Positions 9,317-18,812 of a stretch of DNA of 64,000 nt are shown here, piece by piece. Within the stretch, counting starts at the first letter, position 1. Every line of letters begins with the position of its first letter. Source of the stretch: Rhizobium sp. BT04 (GTDB lineage: Bacteria; Pseudomonadota; Alphaproteobacteria; Rhizobiales; Rhizobiaceae); NCBI RefSeq assembly GCF_030053135.1, contig NZ_CP125651.1:372001-436000 (forward strand), in the 5' to 3' direction. Both the position numbers and the translations under genes were made by a program. The notes under the pieces were generated by a model that was given only the letters and a program-made list of their open reading frames with translations, did not search any database and was not told where the DNA came from.

Positions 9317-10567
9317 ATGAAACAGGGAATCATACGGGCATGGCTTGCCACGGCTCTGGCGGCCGCAGGCCCCGCTGCACAAGCTTTGGCGGGACAGGAC
9401 ATGGCGGTTGATGTCGTGCATTTCTGGGTGTCGAAAAGCGAGTCCGCAGCGCTCGACGTTTACCGCAAGGCCTGGGCCGCAGCCGGCAACCGATGGGTCG
9501 ATATGCCGGCGGAGAACAAGGTTGCCGTCCAGCGGGCGGTGAGCGATCGCATCGCCAACGGATATGCGCCGGCAGTGATGCAGTGGAATGCCAATGAGGG
9601 ATCGCGCGAACTGCCGGAAATGGGCATCGTGCAGGATATCGACGATGTCGCTCAGGCGGATCATTGGCAAGACGTCATTCCCGCAACAGTTCTCGACCGA
9701 ATCTCCTACAAGGGGAAGGTCTACTTTGCACCGACCAATATTCATGCAGAAAACTGGCTATGGACCAGCACCGCGGCCTTGGCCGAAGCGGGTGTGAAGA
9801 CGCCGCAGACCTGGGACGAGCTCTTCGACGCGGCCGAAAAAATCAAGGCGACGGGACGTCTGGCGATTGCACTCGGCGGGACGCGATGGGAGGTATCTCT
9901 CATTTTCAATGACATCATCTATCACAAGTTCGGTCCGGAAGGTTATGCCCGCCTGATGAGCGGCGACGCCGAGCTCGTGCAGGATCCACGCATGATCGAA
10001 GCCCTCGATCTGCTGCTGCGTCTCTCCAACTATGTGGAACCGATCGAACAGCGAAAGGACAAGACATGGGCTGATGCCACGGCGGCGGTAGGCCAAGGCA
10101 AGGCCGGTATGCAGTTCATGGGCGACTGGGCCAAGGGTGAGCTTTCAGCGCGCGGCTACAACGTCGACAAGGATTTCGATTGCAGTCTGGTTCCGGGCAC
10201 ATCAATCGCCTATTTCATGGTAATCGACGCCTTTGCCTTTCCGCTGACCAATCGGGACGGCACGGCAGAGGCGCAGCAGGCCTTCGCACGCATGGTGCTC
10301 GATCGCGACAATCAGGTGGCCTTCAGCCGGGTCAAGGGATCGTTGCCCGTCCGCACCGATGTCGATCCGTCCGGACTTGATCGTTGCGGCAAGCTTGGAT
10401 TGGAGATGATCAAGGCAAGGAAAGGCGAAGTCAGTGCCCAATCCCAGGCCATGCCGACCCAGATGTCGGAAGGCTGGATCGCCGTCGTGGGCGACTTCTT
10501 CAACAATCGGAACATGTCCCCTAGAGAAGTTCAAGAACGCCTGCACGATCTGCTGATGCAGCGCTGA
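9317..10567 (+). CDS. Orphan extracellular solute-binding protein, sugar family 1
   Basis: Periplasmic sugar-type binding protein (COG1653-like), 416 residues. The ATG at 9317 follows a GAGGG ribosome site and opens a Sec signal peptide (MKQGIIRAWLATALAAAG, cleavage expected after AQALA). The mature part has family landmarks: VDVVHFW at the first strand, APAVMQWN, KVYFAPTNIHAENWLW, TPQTWDELFDAAEKI and GKAGMQFMGDWAKGEL. No permease or ATPase gene is adjacent. Its only partner is the membrane GGDEF-EAL gene immediately upstream. A hairpin follows 19 nt after the stop. It may be a signal-delivering binding protein, analogous in layout to NspS-MbaA of Vibrio cholerae, or serve a transporter encoded elsewhere. 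Confidence 0.88.
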   Translation: MKQGIIRAWLATALAAAGPAAQALAGQDMAVDVVHFWVSKSESAALDVYRKAWAAAGNRWVDMPAENKVAVQRAVSDRIANGYAPAVMQWNANEGSRELPEMGIVQDIDDVAQADHWQDVIPATVLDRISYKGKVYFAPTNIHAENWLWTSTAALAEAGVKTPQTWDELFDAAEKIKATGRLAIALGGTRWEVSLIFNDIIYHKFGPEGYARLMSGDAELVQDPRMIEALDLLLRLSNYVEPIEQRKDKTWADATAAVGQGKAGMQFMGDWAKGELSARGYNVDKDFDCSLVPGTSIAYFMVIDAFAFPLTNRDGTAEAQQAFARMVLDRDNQVAFSRVKGSLPVRTDVDPSGLDRCGKLGLEMIKARKGEVSAQSQAMPTQMSEGWIAVVGDFFNNRNMSPREVQERLHDLLMQR

Positions 10568-10905
10568 ACACAGGTTTTCATGGGCAGGGACCGCTGTTGG
10601 CCAGCGATCCCGTCGACCTCGCCTGCTCATCATCCAATATTTCAGTACGGTTTTGCCGTAAGCGCGCCGATCTCACGCTGCCCTGAGCGCGCCACGCATC
10701 GGCGCCGTGACAGCGTTGACATATGGATGACGATTGCCGATGCCGGCTCCTCAATATCCATAATTCGCAGGAATATCCAATATGCGCAGAAAACGGCGCA
10801 TCCGCAACCTGATTTCGCCGGAACTTGCAAGAATTAACAAAGGCTTAAGCGTCCTTAACACATCTTGCCCTCACTCTTTTTTATATTCTCTGCGGCGGTG
10901 TTTTA
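10568..10905. other. Gene-free spacer before the TadG-like gene
   Basis: 338 nt without a credible coding frame. The first 45 nt hold a terminator-like hairpin. The last 120 nt become AT-rich (AATTAACAAAGGCTTAAG, TTTTTTATATTC), which suits a promoter region for the Tad-type genes. No other structure was recognised. Confidence 0.5.
10587..10611 (+). terminator. Hairpin after the orphan binding-protein gene
   Basis: GGGACCGCTG (10587-10596) pairs with CAGCGATCCC (10602-10611) at 9 of 10 positions around a 5-nt loop. It lies 19 nt after the stop codon. There is no T-run behind it, so it may be an mRNA 3'-end stabiliser rather than a classical intrinsic terminator. Confidence 0.5.
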
Positions 10906-12270
10906 TTGAAGTCGGTTCATTCATATTCATTCGGTCGGGCCTTCGAAGCCCTTCGCGGTCTGCGAAGGAACAAAGCCGGCAACGTCGGCATCGTCGTTGC
11001 CCTGAGCCTGGTGCCGATGCTCGTCGCCGTCGGCGCGAGCTTTGACTACATCCGCAGCTACAATGTCCGCCAGAGGATGCAGAGCGACCTCGATGCGGCC
11101 CTGATCGCCGCCGTCAAGCAGATCAACAATACCGCGGACACCGACGCCCTCAAGCTGAAGGTCTCCGACTGGTTCCACGCACAAGTGGAAAACAGCTACA
11201 CGCTTGGCGAAATCAACATCGATACTACCAATCATAACATCACGGCGACGGCACGCGGGACCGTGCCGACGACGTTCATGAAGATCGCCAATATCGACAC
11301 CGTCCCCGTCAGCGTGGCAAGCGCCGTCAAAGGGCCGTCGACGTCCTATCTCAATGTCTATATCGTCATCGACACCTCGCCGTCGATGCTCCTGGCGGCA
11401 ACGACGGCGGGCCAGTCGGCCATGTATTCCGGCATCAAATGCCAGTTCGCCTGCCACACCGGCGATTCGCACACCATCGGCAACAAGACGTACGCCAACA
11501 ACTATGACTACAGCTCGGAAAAGAAGATCAAGCTGCGCGCCGATGTCGCCGGTGACGCCGTTAGAGACGTGCTCAGCCTGATCGACACATCCGACCAGAA
11601 TCACGACCGGATCAAGGTCGGACTGTATAGCCTGGGCGATACGCTCACGGAGGTTCTCGCCCCGACGCTGAGCACGAGCACGGCGCGCGCACGCCTTTTG
11701 GACTCAAGCTACGGCCTCACCAGCGCGACCTCGAAGGCTGCCACCTATTTCGACGTTTCGCTCGCCGCGCTCAAGCAGAAAGTCGGCGCCGGGGGGGATG
11801 GAACCTCCTCGGGCTCGCCGCTCAAGCTGGTTCTTCTGTTGACGGATGGCGTCCAATCAAAACGCGAATGGGTGACCGACAGCGTCGTATGGAGTAATGG
11901 CAAGGCGATCTCCGGCGCATACTGGAATAAAGTCGCGCCGCTCAACCCCGATTGGTGCGGCTATCTGAAAAATCAATCCAATACGATGGCAGTGCTTTAC
12001 ACCGAATATCTGCCGATCACCTCGGACTGGGGTTACAACGCAACCGTCGGCTCGACCATGGCGAGCGCCAACTGGAAGAACACCTATGGCGGCACCATGC
12101 AAAGCGGTGTATCGACCAGCATCACGCGGCGGGATTATATCCCCTATGCGCTTGCCGATTGCGCATCGTCGAAGAGCCTGTTCATATCGGCATCCTCATC
12201 GACCGAAATCACGGCAGGCCTGTCGGCGCTCTTCACCCAATATCTCTCTGCCGTACGGCTGACCCAATGA
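10906..12270 (+). CDS. TadG-like pilus-assembly protein with von Willebrand A domain
   Basis: Envelope protein of 454 residues. A TadE/TadG-type N-terminus (RRNKAGNVGIVVALSLVPM, one membrane helix at about residues 24-45) is followed by a long periplasmic part. The vWA fold starts at VYIVIDTSPSM, with the DxSxS metal-site motif, and continues to LLLTDGVQS. Cysteine pairs (CQFAC, and the later WCGY and DCASS) could form disulfides. The start is a TTG with only a weak GGCGGTG upstream. No better start precedes the hydrophobic segment. It overlaps the following TadE-like gene by 4 nt. The tad/cpa secretion genes are absent from the window, so the partner machinery must be elsewhere. Confidence 0.85.
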   Translation: MKSVHSYSFGRAFEALRGLRRNKAGNVGIVVALSLVPMLVAVGASFDYIRSYNVRQRMQSDLDAALIAAVKQINNTADTDALKLKVSDWFHAQVENSYTLGEINIDTTNHNITATARGTVPTTFMKIANIDTVPVSVASAVKGPSTSYLNVYIVIDTSPSMLLAATTAGQSAMYSGIKCQFACHTGDSHTIGNKTYANNYDYSSEKKIKLRADVAGDAVRDVLSLIDTSDQNHDRIKVGLYSLGDTLTEVLAPTLSTSTARARLLDSSYGLTSATSKAATYFDVSLAALKQKVGAGGDGTSSGSPLKLVLLLTDGVQSKREWVTDSVVWSNGKAISGAYWNKVAPLNPDWCGYLKNQSNTMAVLYTEYLPITSDWGYNATVGSTMASANWKNTYGGTMQSGVSTSITRRDYIPYALADCASSKSLFISASSSTEITAGLSALFTQYLSAVRLTQ

Positions 12271-12797
12271 GGCGGAGAAAACCATTCACGCCGCTGCGCC
12301 GCCTGATCGGCGATCATAAGGGGGCTGCCGCGATCGAATTTGCGATCCTGGCCCTGCCGCTCTTCATCATGCTGTTCGGCATTATCGAAGTGTCGCTGAT
12401 GTTTTTCGTCAACTCCGCGCTGGACGCTTCGGTTCACAAGATTTCCCGGATGATCCGCACCGGCGAGGCGGCGTCCTCCAAGATCACGCTGGGCGGCTTC
12501 AAGGCCAAGATATGCGAGGACATGCTTCTGTCCTTCGACTGCTCCAGCGGTCTTGTCGTCAAGGTGAACGTGCTTTCCGACATGTCCACCGCTGCCAGCA
12601 CCGATCCCATCGACAGCAGCGGCAAACTTGCCGTTACCGAGACGTATGATATCGGTAAGGGCAGCGACTACATCCTGGTTCAGGCGTTCCTGCCATGGAC
12701 GGCCGTCGTCAATTTCTTCAGCCTGTCGAGCGCCAAGCTTTCCGACGGCAGCTATCTGCTTGGATCTTCCGCTCTGTTCCGCAACGAGCCCTTCTGA
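12267..12797 (+). CDS. TadE-like pseudopilin-type membrane protein (first)
   Basis: 176 residues, starting at the ATG that overlaps the TadG-like stop. The N-terminus has the TadE pattern: a basic stretch (MRRRKPFTPLRRL), then GAAAIEFAILALPLFIMLFG with the conserved Glu in the membrane helix, then a periplasmic part. A Cys pair (KICEDM, FDCSS) follows the helix. TadE/TadF proteins are minor pseudopilins of Flp pili, processed by a TadV-type peptidase. One base separates it from the next TadE-like gene, so TadG, TadE and TadE form one unit. Confidence 0.85.
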   Translation: MRRRKPFTPLRRLIGDHKGAAAIEFAILALPLFIMLFGIIEVSLMFFVNSALDASVHKISRMIRTGEAASSKITLGGFKAKICEDMLLSFDCSSGLVVKVNVLSDMSTAASTDPIDSSGKLAVTETYDIGKGSDYILVQAFLPWTAVVNFFSLSSAKLSDGSYLLGSSALFRNEPF

Positions 12798-12798
12798 C

Positions 12799-13383
12799 AT
12801 GACCATGAAACGGAGCCTGTCCCTTTTCCGGTTCGCGCCGTGCCGCATCCGACATCTCGCAAGCGATAGGTCGGCTGCTTCGGGGGTGGAATTCGCGCTC
12901 GTGCTGCCGATCCTGGTGATGCTGCTGTTCGGCACCGTCGATCTCGGCCATGCGCTGACGGTCAGCCGAAAAATAGACGAGATCGCCTCGTCCACAGGCG
13001 ATATGATAGCCCAGCAGAGCTCCTGGACGAAGTCCGACGTCGCCAAGCTTCTTTCCGGCGCCAGGTTCATCCTGCAGCCCTATGACACCAGCAAGCTGAC
13101 GATCTCGGTCGCGGTGAACGATGTCAAGGCGAGCGGCAGCCCGACCGTCAACTGGTCTGCGGCGCTGAACACCTCAGCGGTGAATTCCGGCACAGCGAGC
13201 GCGGTCGCGATCCCCTCGACAATCCAGGAGACAGGCGTGCAGGTCGTGCTGACCCGTGTTCAATACACGTTGACGACACCCGTCTCGGCGTTTTTCTCAA
13301 CTTTCACCGGACAGAACGGCTACAGCTTCGATCGCTATTTCTTCAATCGCCCAAGAGTCAGCGCCACGATCAAATACAACTGA
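12799..13383 (+). CDS. TadE-like pseudopilin-type membrane protein (second)
   Basis: 194 residues. The ATG at 12799 is one base after the previous stop, and an in-frame ATG six bases on is the alternative start. A basic N-terminus precedes the TadE helix (SGVEFALVLPILVMLLFGT) with the conserved Glu. The periplasmic part begins with TVSRKIDEIASSTGDMIAQ, typical of proteobacterial TadE/G proteins. It is the last gene of the three-gene unit and converges on the carboxylesterase gene 29 nt away. The cognate pilus secretion genes are not in the window. Confidence 0.83.
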   Translation: MTMKRSLSLFRFAPCRIRHLASDRSAASGVEFALVLPILVMLLFGTVDLGHALTVSRKIDEIASSTGDMIAQQSSWTKSDVAKLLSGARFILQPYDTSKLTISVAVNDVKASGSPTVNWSAALNTSAVNSGTASAVAIPSTIQETGVQVVLTRVQYTLTTPVSAFFSTFTGQNGYSFDRYFFNRPRVSATIKYN

Positions 13384-13412
13384 GCCAAAAGACCCTCGTA
13401 ATCGGGCCGGCT

Positions 13413-14852
13413 TCAGTTCCAGTCTTCGAACAAGGCGTGGATATCGCGATCCGGGTGGCTGCCGCATTGTACCCCATCGCCGATGAAGGCGAGACGACTG
13501 CGCTCGTTGAAAGCTTCCCACGGAGCCTCATGCCTCGTCACGAAATCGCAGACGATGCCGTGCAAATCCACCTCCCTCGCAGGAATGCCCCACGCGTCCT
13601 CGAGGTCGGAGAGGTGCGTGGAATAGCCGGCAAAGGGGCCATGAGGTTGAGGGCGTTCGTATCGATAGACCCAGGTCGGCGCACCGTGCATCGCGCGACG
13701 CCGCGCCAGGCGCAACGAAGGCAATTCATATTCTTCGGCCGTCAGCAGAAGCAGACGCCTTCTGCGCCAGTCGAGATCCGGCCTCGAACCTGCAAGCTTC
13801 GCCTCTATCTCTGCCATCTGCTCCTGCGAAAGATGACCGAGCAGGGCATCCGCCCAGGGCTGATTGGGTTCCTGGCGGACGACCATCGGATAGCATTCGT
13901 CCCGGCAGCTCCCCAGCAGCATCGGAACCGGCAGGGCCTGACCCGCTTCGACAACGGCGATGGGAGCGACGGGAAGAAGCGACTGGCCGTAGACGGGCCT
14001 CAGTGGAAAGCGCTTTCGCGCGCGAGCCAGCACGGCTTCCTGCACCGCCAGAATCCTCTCCCAGGGCGCGTCGCCCCATCGGCTCTCCGCAGCACCCGTT
14101 GGCACCACGTCCTCGATGAAACGGGTCGCTGTCTCAGCGGGAAACACGGTGTCCGCCCCTCCCGACATCGAAATCGCCGCGTGGAACAGACCCCTGGCGG
14201 CTGATGTAGTGGTCAGGACACAGACATTCTTCGCCCCGGCGGACTCCCCACCCAGCGTGACGCGCTGTGGGTCGCCGCCGAAGAATGCGATGTTGGATTG
14301 CACCCAGCGCAGTGCCGCAAGCTGATCCCGCAGCATGAGGTTGGCGGTGTCGCGATAGTCTTCGCCGAACAGGGATTCCGCGTCCGCAAGGCCCAGCAGG
14401 CCCAAGCGGTGACCCACGGTGACGCAGACGATGCCGTTGCGAGCGAAGCTTGCGCCGTCATAGACCGGCCGTGAGGTGCCACCGATGAGTTGCGAGCCGC
14501 CGTGCAGCCAGACGAGCACCGGGAAGGGACCAGGTCCGCTGGGCGCGAAGACGTTGAGGTAAAGACAATCCTCGTCCATCGGCCGGGCCGGCATGGCCGC
14601 CGGATCACCCGGAAAGAAACCTTCGTCCCGAGGCTGCGGCGCCACCGGCGCGAAGACACCGGCATCGCGTATGCCGTCCCAGGGCTGCGGCGGTTCCGGC
14701 GCACGCCAGCGACGGGCTCCGACGGGAGGCGCCGCGAAGGGTATTGCGAGGAATCGATTGACGAGCCCATCGGTGCGCCCGCGCAGTCGACCTTGCGGCA
14801 GCGCGATCTCCGCTGCTTCAGTTGCGGGCAAATGGAGATCAGACTGCAGCAT
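13413..14852 (-). CDS. Type B carboxylesterase (para-nitrobenzyl-esterase type)
   Basis: Alpha/beta hydrolase of 479 residues that cleaves carboxylic esters. The nucleophile is S204 in VTLGGESAGA. The type B signature EDCLYLNVF is at 94-102, and the oxyanion loop LHGGSQLIGG starts at 116. No signal peptide is visible, so it should be cytoplasmic. The start is the ATG overlapping the end of the upstream ATPase gene by 14 nt, because the in-frame extension further upstream runs through that gene's coding frame. As the distal gene of a peptide-family ABC operon, it may hydrolyse an imported ester. The substrate is unknown. Confidence 0.87.
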   Translation of the reverse strand: MLQSDLHLPATEAAEIALPQGRLRGRTDGLVNRFLAIPFAAPPVGARRWRAPEPPQPWDGIRDAGVFAPVAPQPRDEGFFPGDPAAMPARPMDEDCLYLNVFAPSGPGPFPVLVWLHGGSQLIGGTSRPVYDGASFARNGIVCVTVGHRLGLLGLADAESLFGEDYRDTANLMLRDQLAALRWVQSNIAFFGGDPQRVTLGGESAGAKNVCVLTTTSAARGLFHAAISMSGGADTVFPAETATRFIEDVVPTGAAESRWGDAPWERILAVQEAVLARARKRFPLRPVYGQSLLPVAPIAVVEAGQALPVPMLLGSCRDECYPMVVRQEPNQPWADALLGHLSQEQMAEIEAKLAGSRPDLDWRRRRLLLLTAEEYELPSLRLARRRAMHGAPTWVYRYERPQPHGPFAGYSTHLSDLEDAWGIPAREVDLHGIVCDFVTRHEAPWEAFNERSRLAFIGDGVQCGSHPDRDIHALFEDWN

Positions 14853-15849
14853 GCGAACCCACGGCGCTTTCGGGAAGGTCGAAATGACAGGCAATACGGT
14901 GGTCGCTGCCGACCGGCCGGAGTTCGGGAACCTCGCTGCCGCAACGCTCCGTCGCAAAGGGGCATCGTGTGTGGAAACGGCATCCCGAAGGCGGTTTGAC
15001 GGGACTGGGAATATCGCCGCGCAGCAATATGCGCTGCCGCTTCTCCGCCGCAGCGACGACAGGAACCGCCGACAGGAGGGCTCGGGTGTAGGGGTGCTGC
15101 GGAGAACCGAAAATCGCCCTGCGCTCTCCCTCTTCCACGACCTTGCCCAGATACATCACGGCAATCCGGTGCGTCAGATGCTCGACGATGGCAAGGTCGT
15201 GGCTGATGAAGAGAAGCGACAGCCCCATCTTGCGCTGGATGTCCTGAAGCAGGTTGACGATCTGCGCCTTCACCGAGACATCGAGCGCGGAAACCGCTTC
15301 GTCGCAAACGATAAGCTGAGGATTTGCCGCAAGGGCGCGGGCGATGGCGATACGCTGGCGCTGCCCACCGGAGAACTGATGAGGATAGCGCTGGGCGGCA
15401 TCCTTGGGCAAGCCGACCATATCGAGCAGCGAGGCAATCCGCTCGTCGATTTCCGACTTGGCCGAGGCGATCGCGAAATTCCTGATCGGTTCGGCAAGCA
15501 TCGCCCCGACCGTATGGCGCGGGTTCAGGCTCGAAAACGGATCCTGAAAGATGATCTGCACCTTCGATCGGAAAGTTTTGAGCGCCTGGCCGGAGATGGC
15601 GTCGACCCTTTCTCCGTTCAGCAGGATCTCGCCGCTCGTCGGTTCATGCAGCCGCACCACCGTCTTGCCGAGCGTCGACTTGCCGCAGCCGCTCTCCCCC
15701 ACGACGGACAGTGTTTCACCCGCTCTCAGCGTGAGGCTGACATCGTCCATGGCATGGACGGTCGACGTGGGTCGGCCCCAGAAATCGGGCGCGATCGGAT
15801 AATGCTTGCGCAGCGAGCGCAACTCCAGGAGAGGCGATCCGCCGGTCAT
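14839..15849 (-). CDS. Peptide-family ABC transporter ATPase, DppF/OppF type
   Basis: Second ATPase of a peptide/nickel/oligosaccharide-type importer, 336 residues. Walker [10 protein letters not shown] is at about 49-57, the signature [15 protein letters not shown] precedes Walker [13 protein letters not shown], and the C-terminal extension has [12 protein letters not shown] and a Cys-containing [10 protein letters not shown] motif as in this family. Its ATG overlaps the stop of the upstream ATPase gene (ATGA); the in-frame extension above it lies inside that gene. Encoded with one binding protein, two permeases and a second ATPase, so the importer is complete. Confidence 0.93.
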   Translation of the reverse strand: MTGGSPLLELRSLRKHYPIAPDFWGRPTSTVHAMDDVSLTLRAGETLSVVGESGCGKSTLGKTVVRLHEPTSGEILLNGERVDAISGQALKTFRSKVQIIFQDPFSSLNPRHTVGAMLAEPIRNFAIASAKSEIDERIASLLDMVGLPKDAAQRYPHQFSGGQRQRIAIARALAANPQLIVCDEAVSALDVSVKAQIVNLLQDIQRKMGLSLLFISHDLAIVEHLTHRIAVMYLGKVVEEGERRAIFGSPQHPYTRALLSAVPVVAAAEKRQRILLRGDIPSPVKPPSGCRFHTRCPFATERCGSEVPELRPVGSDHRIACHFDLPESAVGSHAAV

Positions 15850-16850
15850 GCTCCGTTTCCTTTCTGCACCTTGTGGCACGCCACCTTGTGGGCCGGACGT
15901 TTGGCCTCAAACACCGGCACCTCGGTTCGACATTGCTCGGCGACGAGCGGACAACGCTCGGCAAAAGCGCAGCCGGTAAGCCGCTTGCGCAGGCTGGGAA
16001 CCTGGCCGGGTATCTCCTGCAGACGCTGCGGGGTATCGTCATCGAACGACGAACCAAGTTGCGGTATGGTGGCGAGAAGCCCTTGCGTATAGGGATGCAG
16101 CGGATTTTCGAACAGCTCGGCAGTGGCCGCCTCTTCGACGGTTCTTCCTGCATACATCACGATGATCCGATCGGCCATCTCGGCCACCACGCCGAGATCA
16201 TGGGTGATCAGAATGATGGCCGTTCCGGTCTTCTTCTGCAGCGCCCGCATCAGATCGAGAACCTGGGCCTGGATCGTCACGTCGAGCGCCGTCGTCGGCT
16301 CGTCGGCAATCAGGAGGCCCGGCCTGCAGGCGAGCGCCATGGCGATCATCACCCGCTGGCGCATTCCGCCGGAAAGCTGGTGCGGATATTCGTCGATCCG
16401 CCGCTCAGGCGCCGGAATGTCCACCAGCTTCAACATCTCGATGGCGCGTTCCCGCGCTTCTCGTTTCGACAGGCCCTGATGCCGGATCAACGTTTCCATG
16501 ATCTGCCGCCCGATCGTCAGCACCGGATTGAGCGAGGTCATCGGCTCCTGAAAGATCATGCCGATGTCGTTGCCGCGTATGCGGCGCATCTCCTTTTCGT
16601 TAAGCGACAGCAGGTCGCGGCCCATGAAGTCGATGCGCCCGGCATTCCTGGCGTTTCGACCGGGAAGCAGCCGCATGATGGACAGGGATGTCACCGACTT
16701 GCCTGATCCCGACTCGCCGACGATTGCCAGGGTCTCACCGGAATTGAGCGCGAAGGATACGTCTTCCACGGCCCGGACGGCGTCACCGTCATCGCCGCGG
16801 AAATGTGTTCTGAGATTGGAGACTTCCAAGATTGGTGTTTGAGCGTTCAT
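15846..16850 (-). CDS. Peptide-family ABC transporter ATPase, DppD/OppD type
   Basis: 334 residues. Walker A GESGSGKS is near residue 38. Signature [15 protein letters not shown], Walker [13 protein letters not shown] and the C-terminal oligopeptide extension ([21 protein letters not shown]) are all present. Start: a GTG at 16856 is only 1 nt from the AGGA site, whereas the ATG at 16850 is 7 nt from it, so the ATG is preferred. It follows the second permease gene almost without a gap and overlaps the next ATPase gene by 4 nt. Confidence 0.93.
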   Translation of the reverse strand: MNAQTPILEVSNLRTHFRGDDGDAVRAVEDVSFALNSGETLAIVGESGSGKSVTSLSIMRLLPGRNARNAGRIDFMGRDLLSLNEKEMRRIRGNDIGMIFQEPMTSLNPVLTIGRQIMETLIRHQGLSKREARERAIEMLKLVDIPAPERRIDEYPHQLSGGMRQRVMIAMALACRPGLLIADEPTTALDVTIQAQVLDLMRALQKKTGTAIILITHDLGVVAEMADRIIVMYAGRTVEEAATAELFENPLHPYTQGLLATIPQLGSSFDDDTPQRLQEIPGQVPSLRKRLTGCAFAERCPLVAEQCRTEVPVFEAKRPAHKVACHKVQKGNGA

Positions 16851-16852
16851 AA

Positions 16853-17746
16853 TCACGTCCTATTGGCGGCACGCGGATCGAAGGCATCGCGAAGACCGTC
16901 TCCCAGCAGGTTCACCGCCAGGACCGTGATCGAAAGAAATGCCGCGGGAAACAGGATGATGTAGGGCTTGAGCTGCCAGAGCATCCGGCCTTCGTTCATG
17001 ATGCCGCCCCAGCTCGGAACCGAAGGCGGGGTGCCCGCGCCGATAAAGGACAAGGCCGCTTCGGTGATCATGGCCGCGGAGCAGATGTAGGTCGCCTGGA
17101 CCATGACCGGCCCGAGCGTGTTGGGAAGGATGTGCCACAGCACAATCCGCGGCATGGAACAGCCCGAGGCGATTGCGCCGTCCACAAAGGGCTGTTCACG
17201 GATGGAGAGCACGAGGCCGCGCACTAGGCGGCTCATGCGCGGAAATTCGGCGATGGTGATGGCCATGATCACATTGCCGACCGAACCGCCCGTAGCCGCC
17301 ATCAGCGCGATGGCGAGCAGGATGGGCGGGATCGACATCAGCCCGTCCATGATCCGCATCACGACAGAGTCGAGCCGCCGGTAGGCGCCGGCGGCCAGTC
17401 CTGTCGCAAGTCCCAGGAATGTCGCGCATGCGGCCACGCAGAAGCCCACGAACAACGAGACCCTGGCGCCGTAGAGAACGCGCGAATAAAGGTCGCGGCC
17501 GAGCGTGTCGGTGCCGAACCAGAACATCAGCGACGGCTCGCGGTTTCGCTTTATCGGCGACACGAATTCCGGATCGACGGTTCCCAGCAGCGGCGCGAGA
17601 ATCGCGGCAGCGACGAGCAGCAGCAGGAGCCCGCCGCCGATGACGATCGTCGGGTGCTTGTGCAGCAGCCTGCGAAAGCGTCCATATTGCCGCGGCTGTG
17701 GAAAGAGATCCGGCAGTTGGCCGAGTTCCAGGATATCCGTGCTCAT
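16853..17746 (-). CDS. Peptide-family ABC transporter permease, DppC/OppC type
   Basis: Inner-membrane permease of 297 residues. The OppC-type N-terminal domain has a membrane helix at about 32-52, and the sequence then carries [26 protein letters not shown], shown here in shortened form as [13 protein letters not shown], a subfamily hallmark. Five further helices and the EAA loop (about 195-215, [20 protein letters not shown]) follow. Its ATG overlaps the stop of the DppB-type gene. It forms the channel with that partner. Confidence 0.92.
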   Translation of the reverse strand: MSTDILELGQLPDLFPQPRQYGRFRRLLHKHPTIVIGGGLLLLLVAAAILAPLLGTVDPEFVSPIKRNREPSLMFWFGTDTLGRDLYSRVLYGARVSLFVGFCVAACATFLGLATGLAAGAYRRLDSVVMRIMDGLMSIPPILLAIALMAATGGSVGNVIMAITIAEFPRMSRLVRGLVLSIREQPFVDGAIASGCSMPRIVLWHILPNTLGPVMVQATYICSAAMITEAALSFIGAGTPPSVPSWGGIMNEGRMLWQLKPYIILFPAAFLSITVLAVNLLGDGLRDAFDPRAANRT

Positions 17747-18687
17747 CAGTAGCGCACCCTCGGATCAAGTAGCGTGTAGAGAAGATCGATGCCGAGATTG
17801 ATCAGCACGTAGCCCATGCTGAACAGCAGCACGACACCCTGGATGACGGGATAGTCGCGCCGCAGAATCGCATCGACCACGAGGCGGCCGACCCCGGGAA
17901 TGGCAAAAACGGTCTCGGTCACAACGGCGCCGCCAATCAGCATGGCGATGCCGATGCCGATCACGGTCACTATAGGCACGGACGCGTTTTTGAGTGCGTG
18001 CAGAAAAAGAACGGGGGTCGGGCTCAGGCCCTTGGCACGCGCCGTACGGATATAGTCCTGCGAGAGCACATCGATCATCGACGTCCTGGTGATGCGGGCG
18101 ATCAAGGCGATATAGACGCAGGACAGCGCCGTCGCCGGCAGGATGAGATTTCGAAGGAAAGGCAGGAAACCGCCGGCCAGGGGAGAATAACCCTGCACCG
18201 GCAGCAGATCGAGCCGGATGGCGAAGACATAGCTCAAGAGATAGCCGATGACGAAGACCGGCACGGAGAAGCCGAATACGGCAATCGCCATGACCAGCCG
18301 GTCGACCCACGTCCCCTGCCGCGCCGCTGCCAGGACGCCGAGCGGAACCGCGATCGCAACCGACATGACCAGCGTGAGCCCCATGAGCGACAAGGTCGGC
18401 TCCAGCCGTTGGGCGATGAGCGTCGAAACGGGCAGCCGGGAGAAGATCGATACGCCGAGGTCTCCCCGCAGCACATGCGCTATCCACTCCAGGAAGCGCA
18501 CCAGCATCGGCTCGTCCAAACCGAGGTTTTCGCGGATGCGCGCGATCTCCGCCGCGGATGCCTGGTCTCCGGCGATCAATGCGGCCGGATCGCCCGGAGC
18601 CAGGTAGAGCAGACTGAAGACGAAGAAGGCGACGAACAGCATGACCGGAACGGTCGACAGCACACGTCTGATGGCAAAACTGATCAT
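17746..18687 (-). CDS. Peptide-family ABC transporter permease, DppB/OppB type
   Basis: 313-residue inner-membrane permease. It starts with the family N-terminus (MISFAIRRVLSTVPVMLFVA), carries LAPGDPA and GLDEPMLVRFLEWI, and has an EAA loop (RTARAKGLSPTPVLFLHALKN, given here as TARAKGLSP). About six helices are visible. GGGAGG lies 5 nt before the ATG. It is separated from the binding-protein gene by 125 nt that contain a strong hairpin, a common way to lower permease expression relative to the binding protein. Confidence 0.92.
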   Translation of the reverse strand: MISFAIRRVLSTVPVMLFVAFFVFSLLYLAPGDPAALIAGDQASAAEIARIRENLGLDEPMLVRFLEWIAHVLRGDLGVSIFSRLPVSTLIAQRLEPTLSLMGLTLVMSVAIAVPLGVLAAARQGTWVDRLVMAIAVFGFSVPVFVIGYLLSYVFAIRLDLLPVQGYSPLAGGFLPFLRNLILPATALSCVYIALIARITRTSMIDVLSQDYIRTARAKGLSPTPVLFLHALKNASVPIVTVIGIGIAMLIGGAVVTETVFAIPGVGRLVVDAILRRDYPVIQGVVLLFSMGYVLINLGIDLLYTLLDPRVRY

Positions 18688-18778
18688 GTTTTCCTCCCAT
18701 CCTTGAAGGAGAGTGCGCGCGGGCCGCGAATATGCGCGCAGCCGTCTTGGCTTAACCGAACGATCACTGCGGGGATCG

Positions 18779-18804
18779 GGAGGGCGCCTGTTCCGGCGCC
18801 CTCC
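18779..18804 (-). terminator. Perfect 10-bp hairpin between binding-protein and permease genes
   Basis: GGAGGGCGCC (18779-18788) pairs perfectly with GGCGCCCTCC (18795-18804) around a 6-nt loop, 8 nt after the binding-protein stop. There is no T-run. Position and strength fit a partial terminator or 3'-end stabiliser that sets binding-protein transcript above permease transcript. Confidence 0.7.
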
Positions 18805-18812
18805 GCTTCGCG

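Noticed and set aside
10782..11045. Frame running into the start of the TadG-like gene
   Set aside because: It overlaps the clear TadG-like coding sequence in another frame and shows no membrane helix or family pattern.
12628..12798. N-terminal extension of the second TadE-like gene
   Set aside because: It lies in another frame of the first TadE-like gene, and an ATG one base after that gene's stop gives the standard TadE N-terminus.
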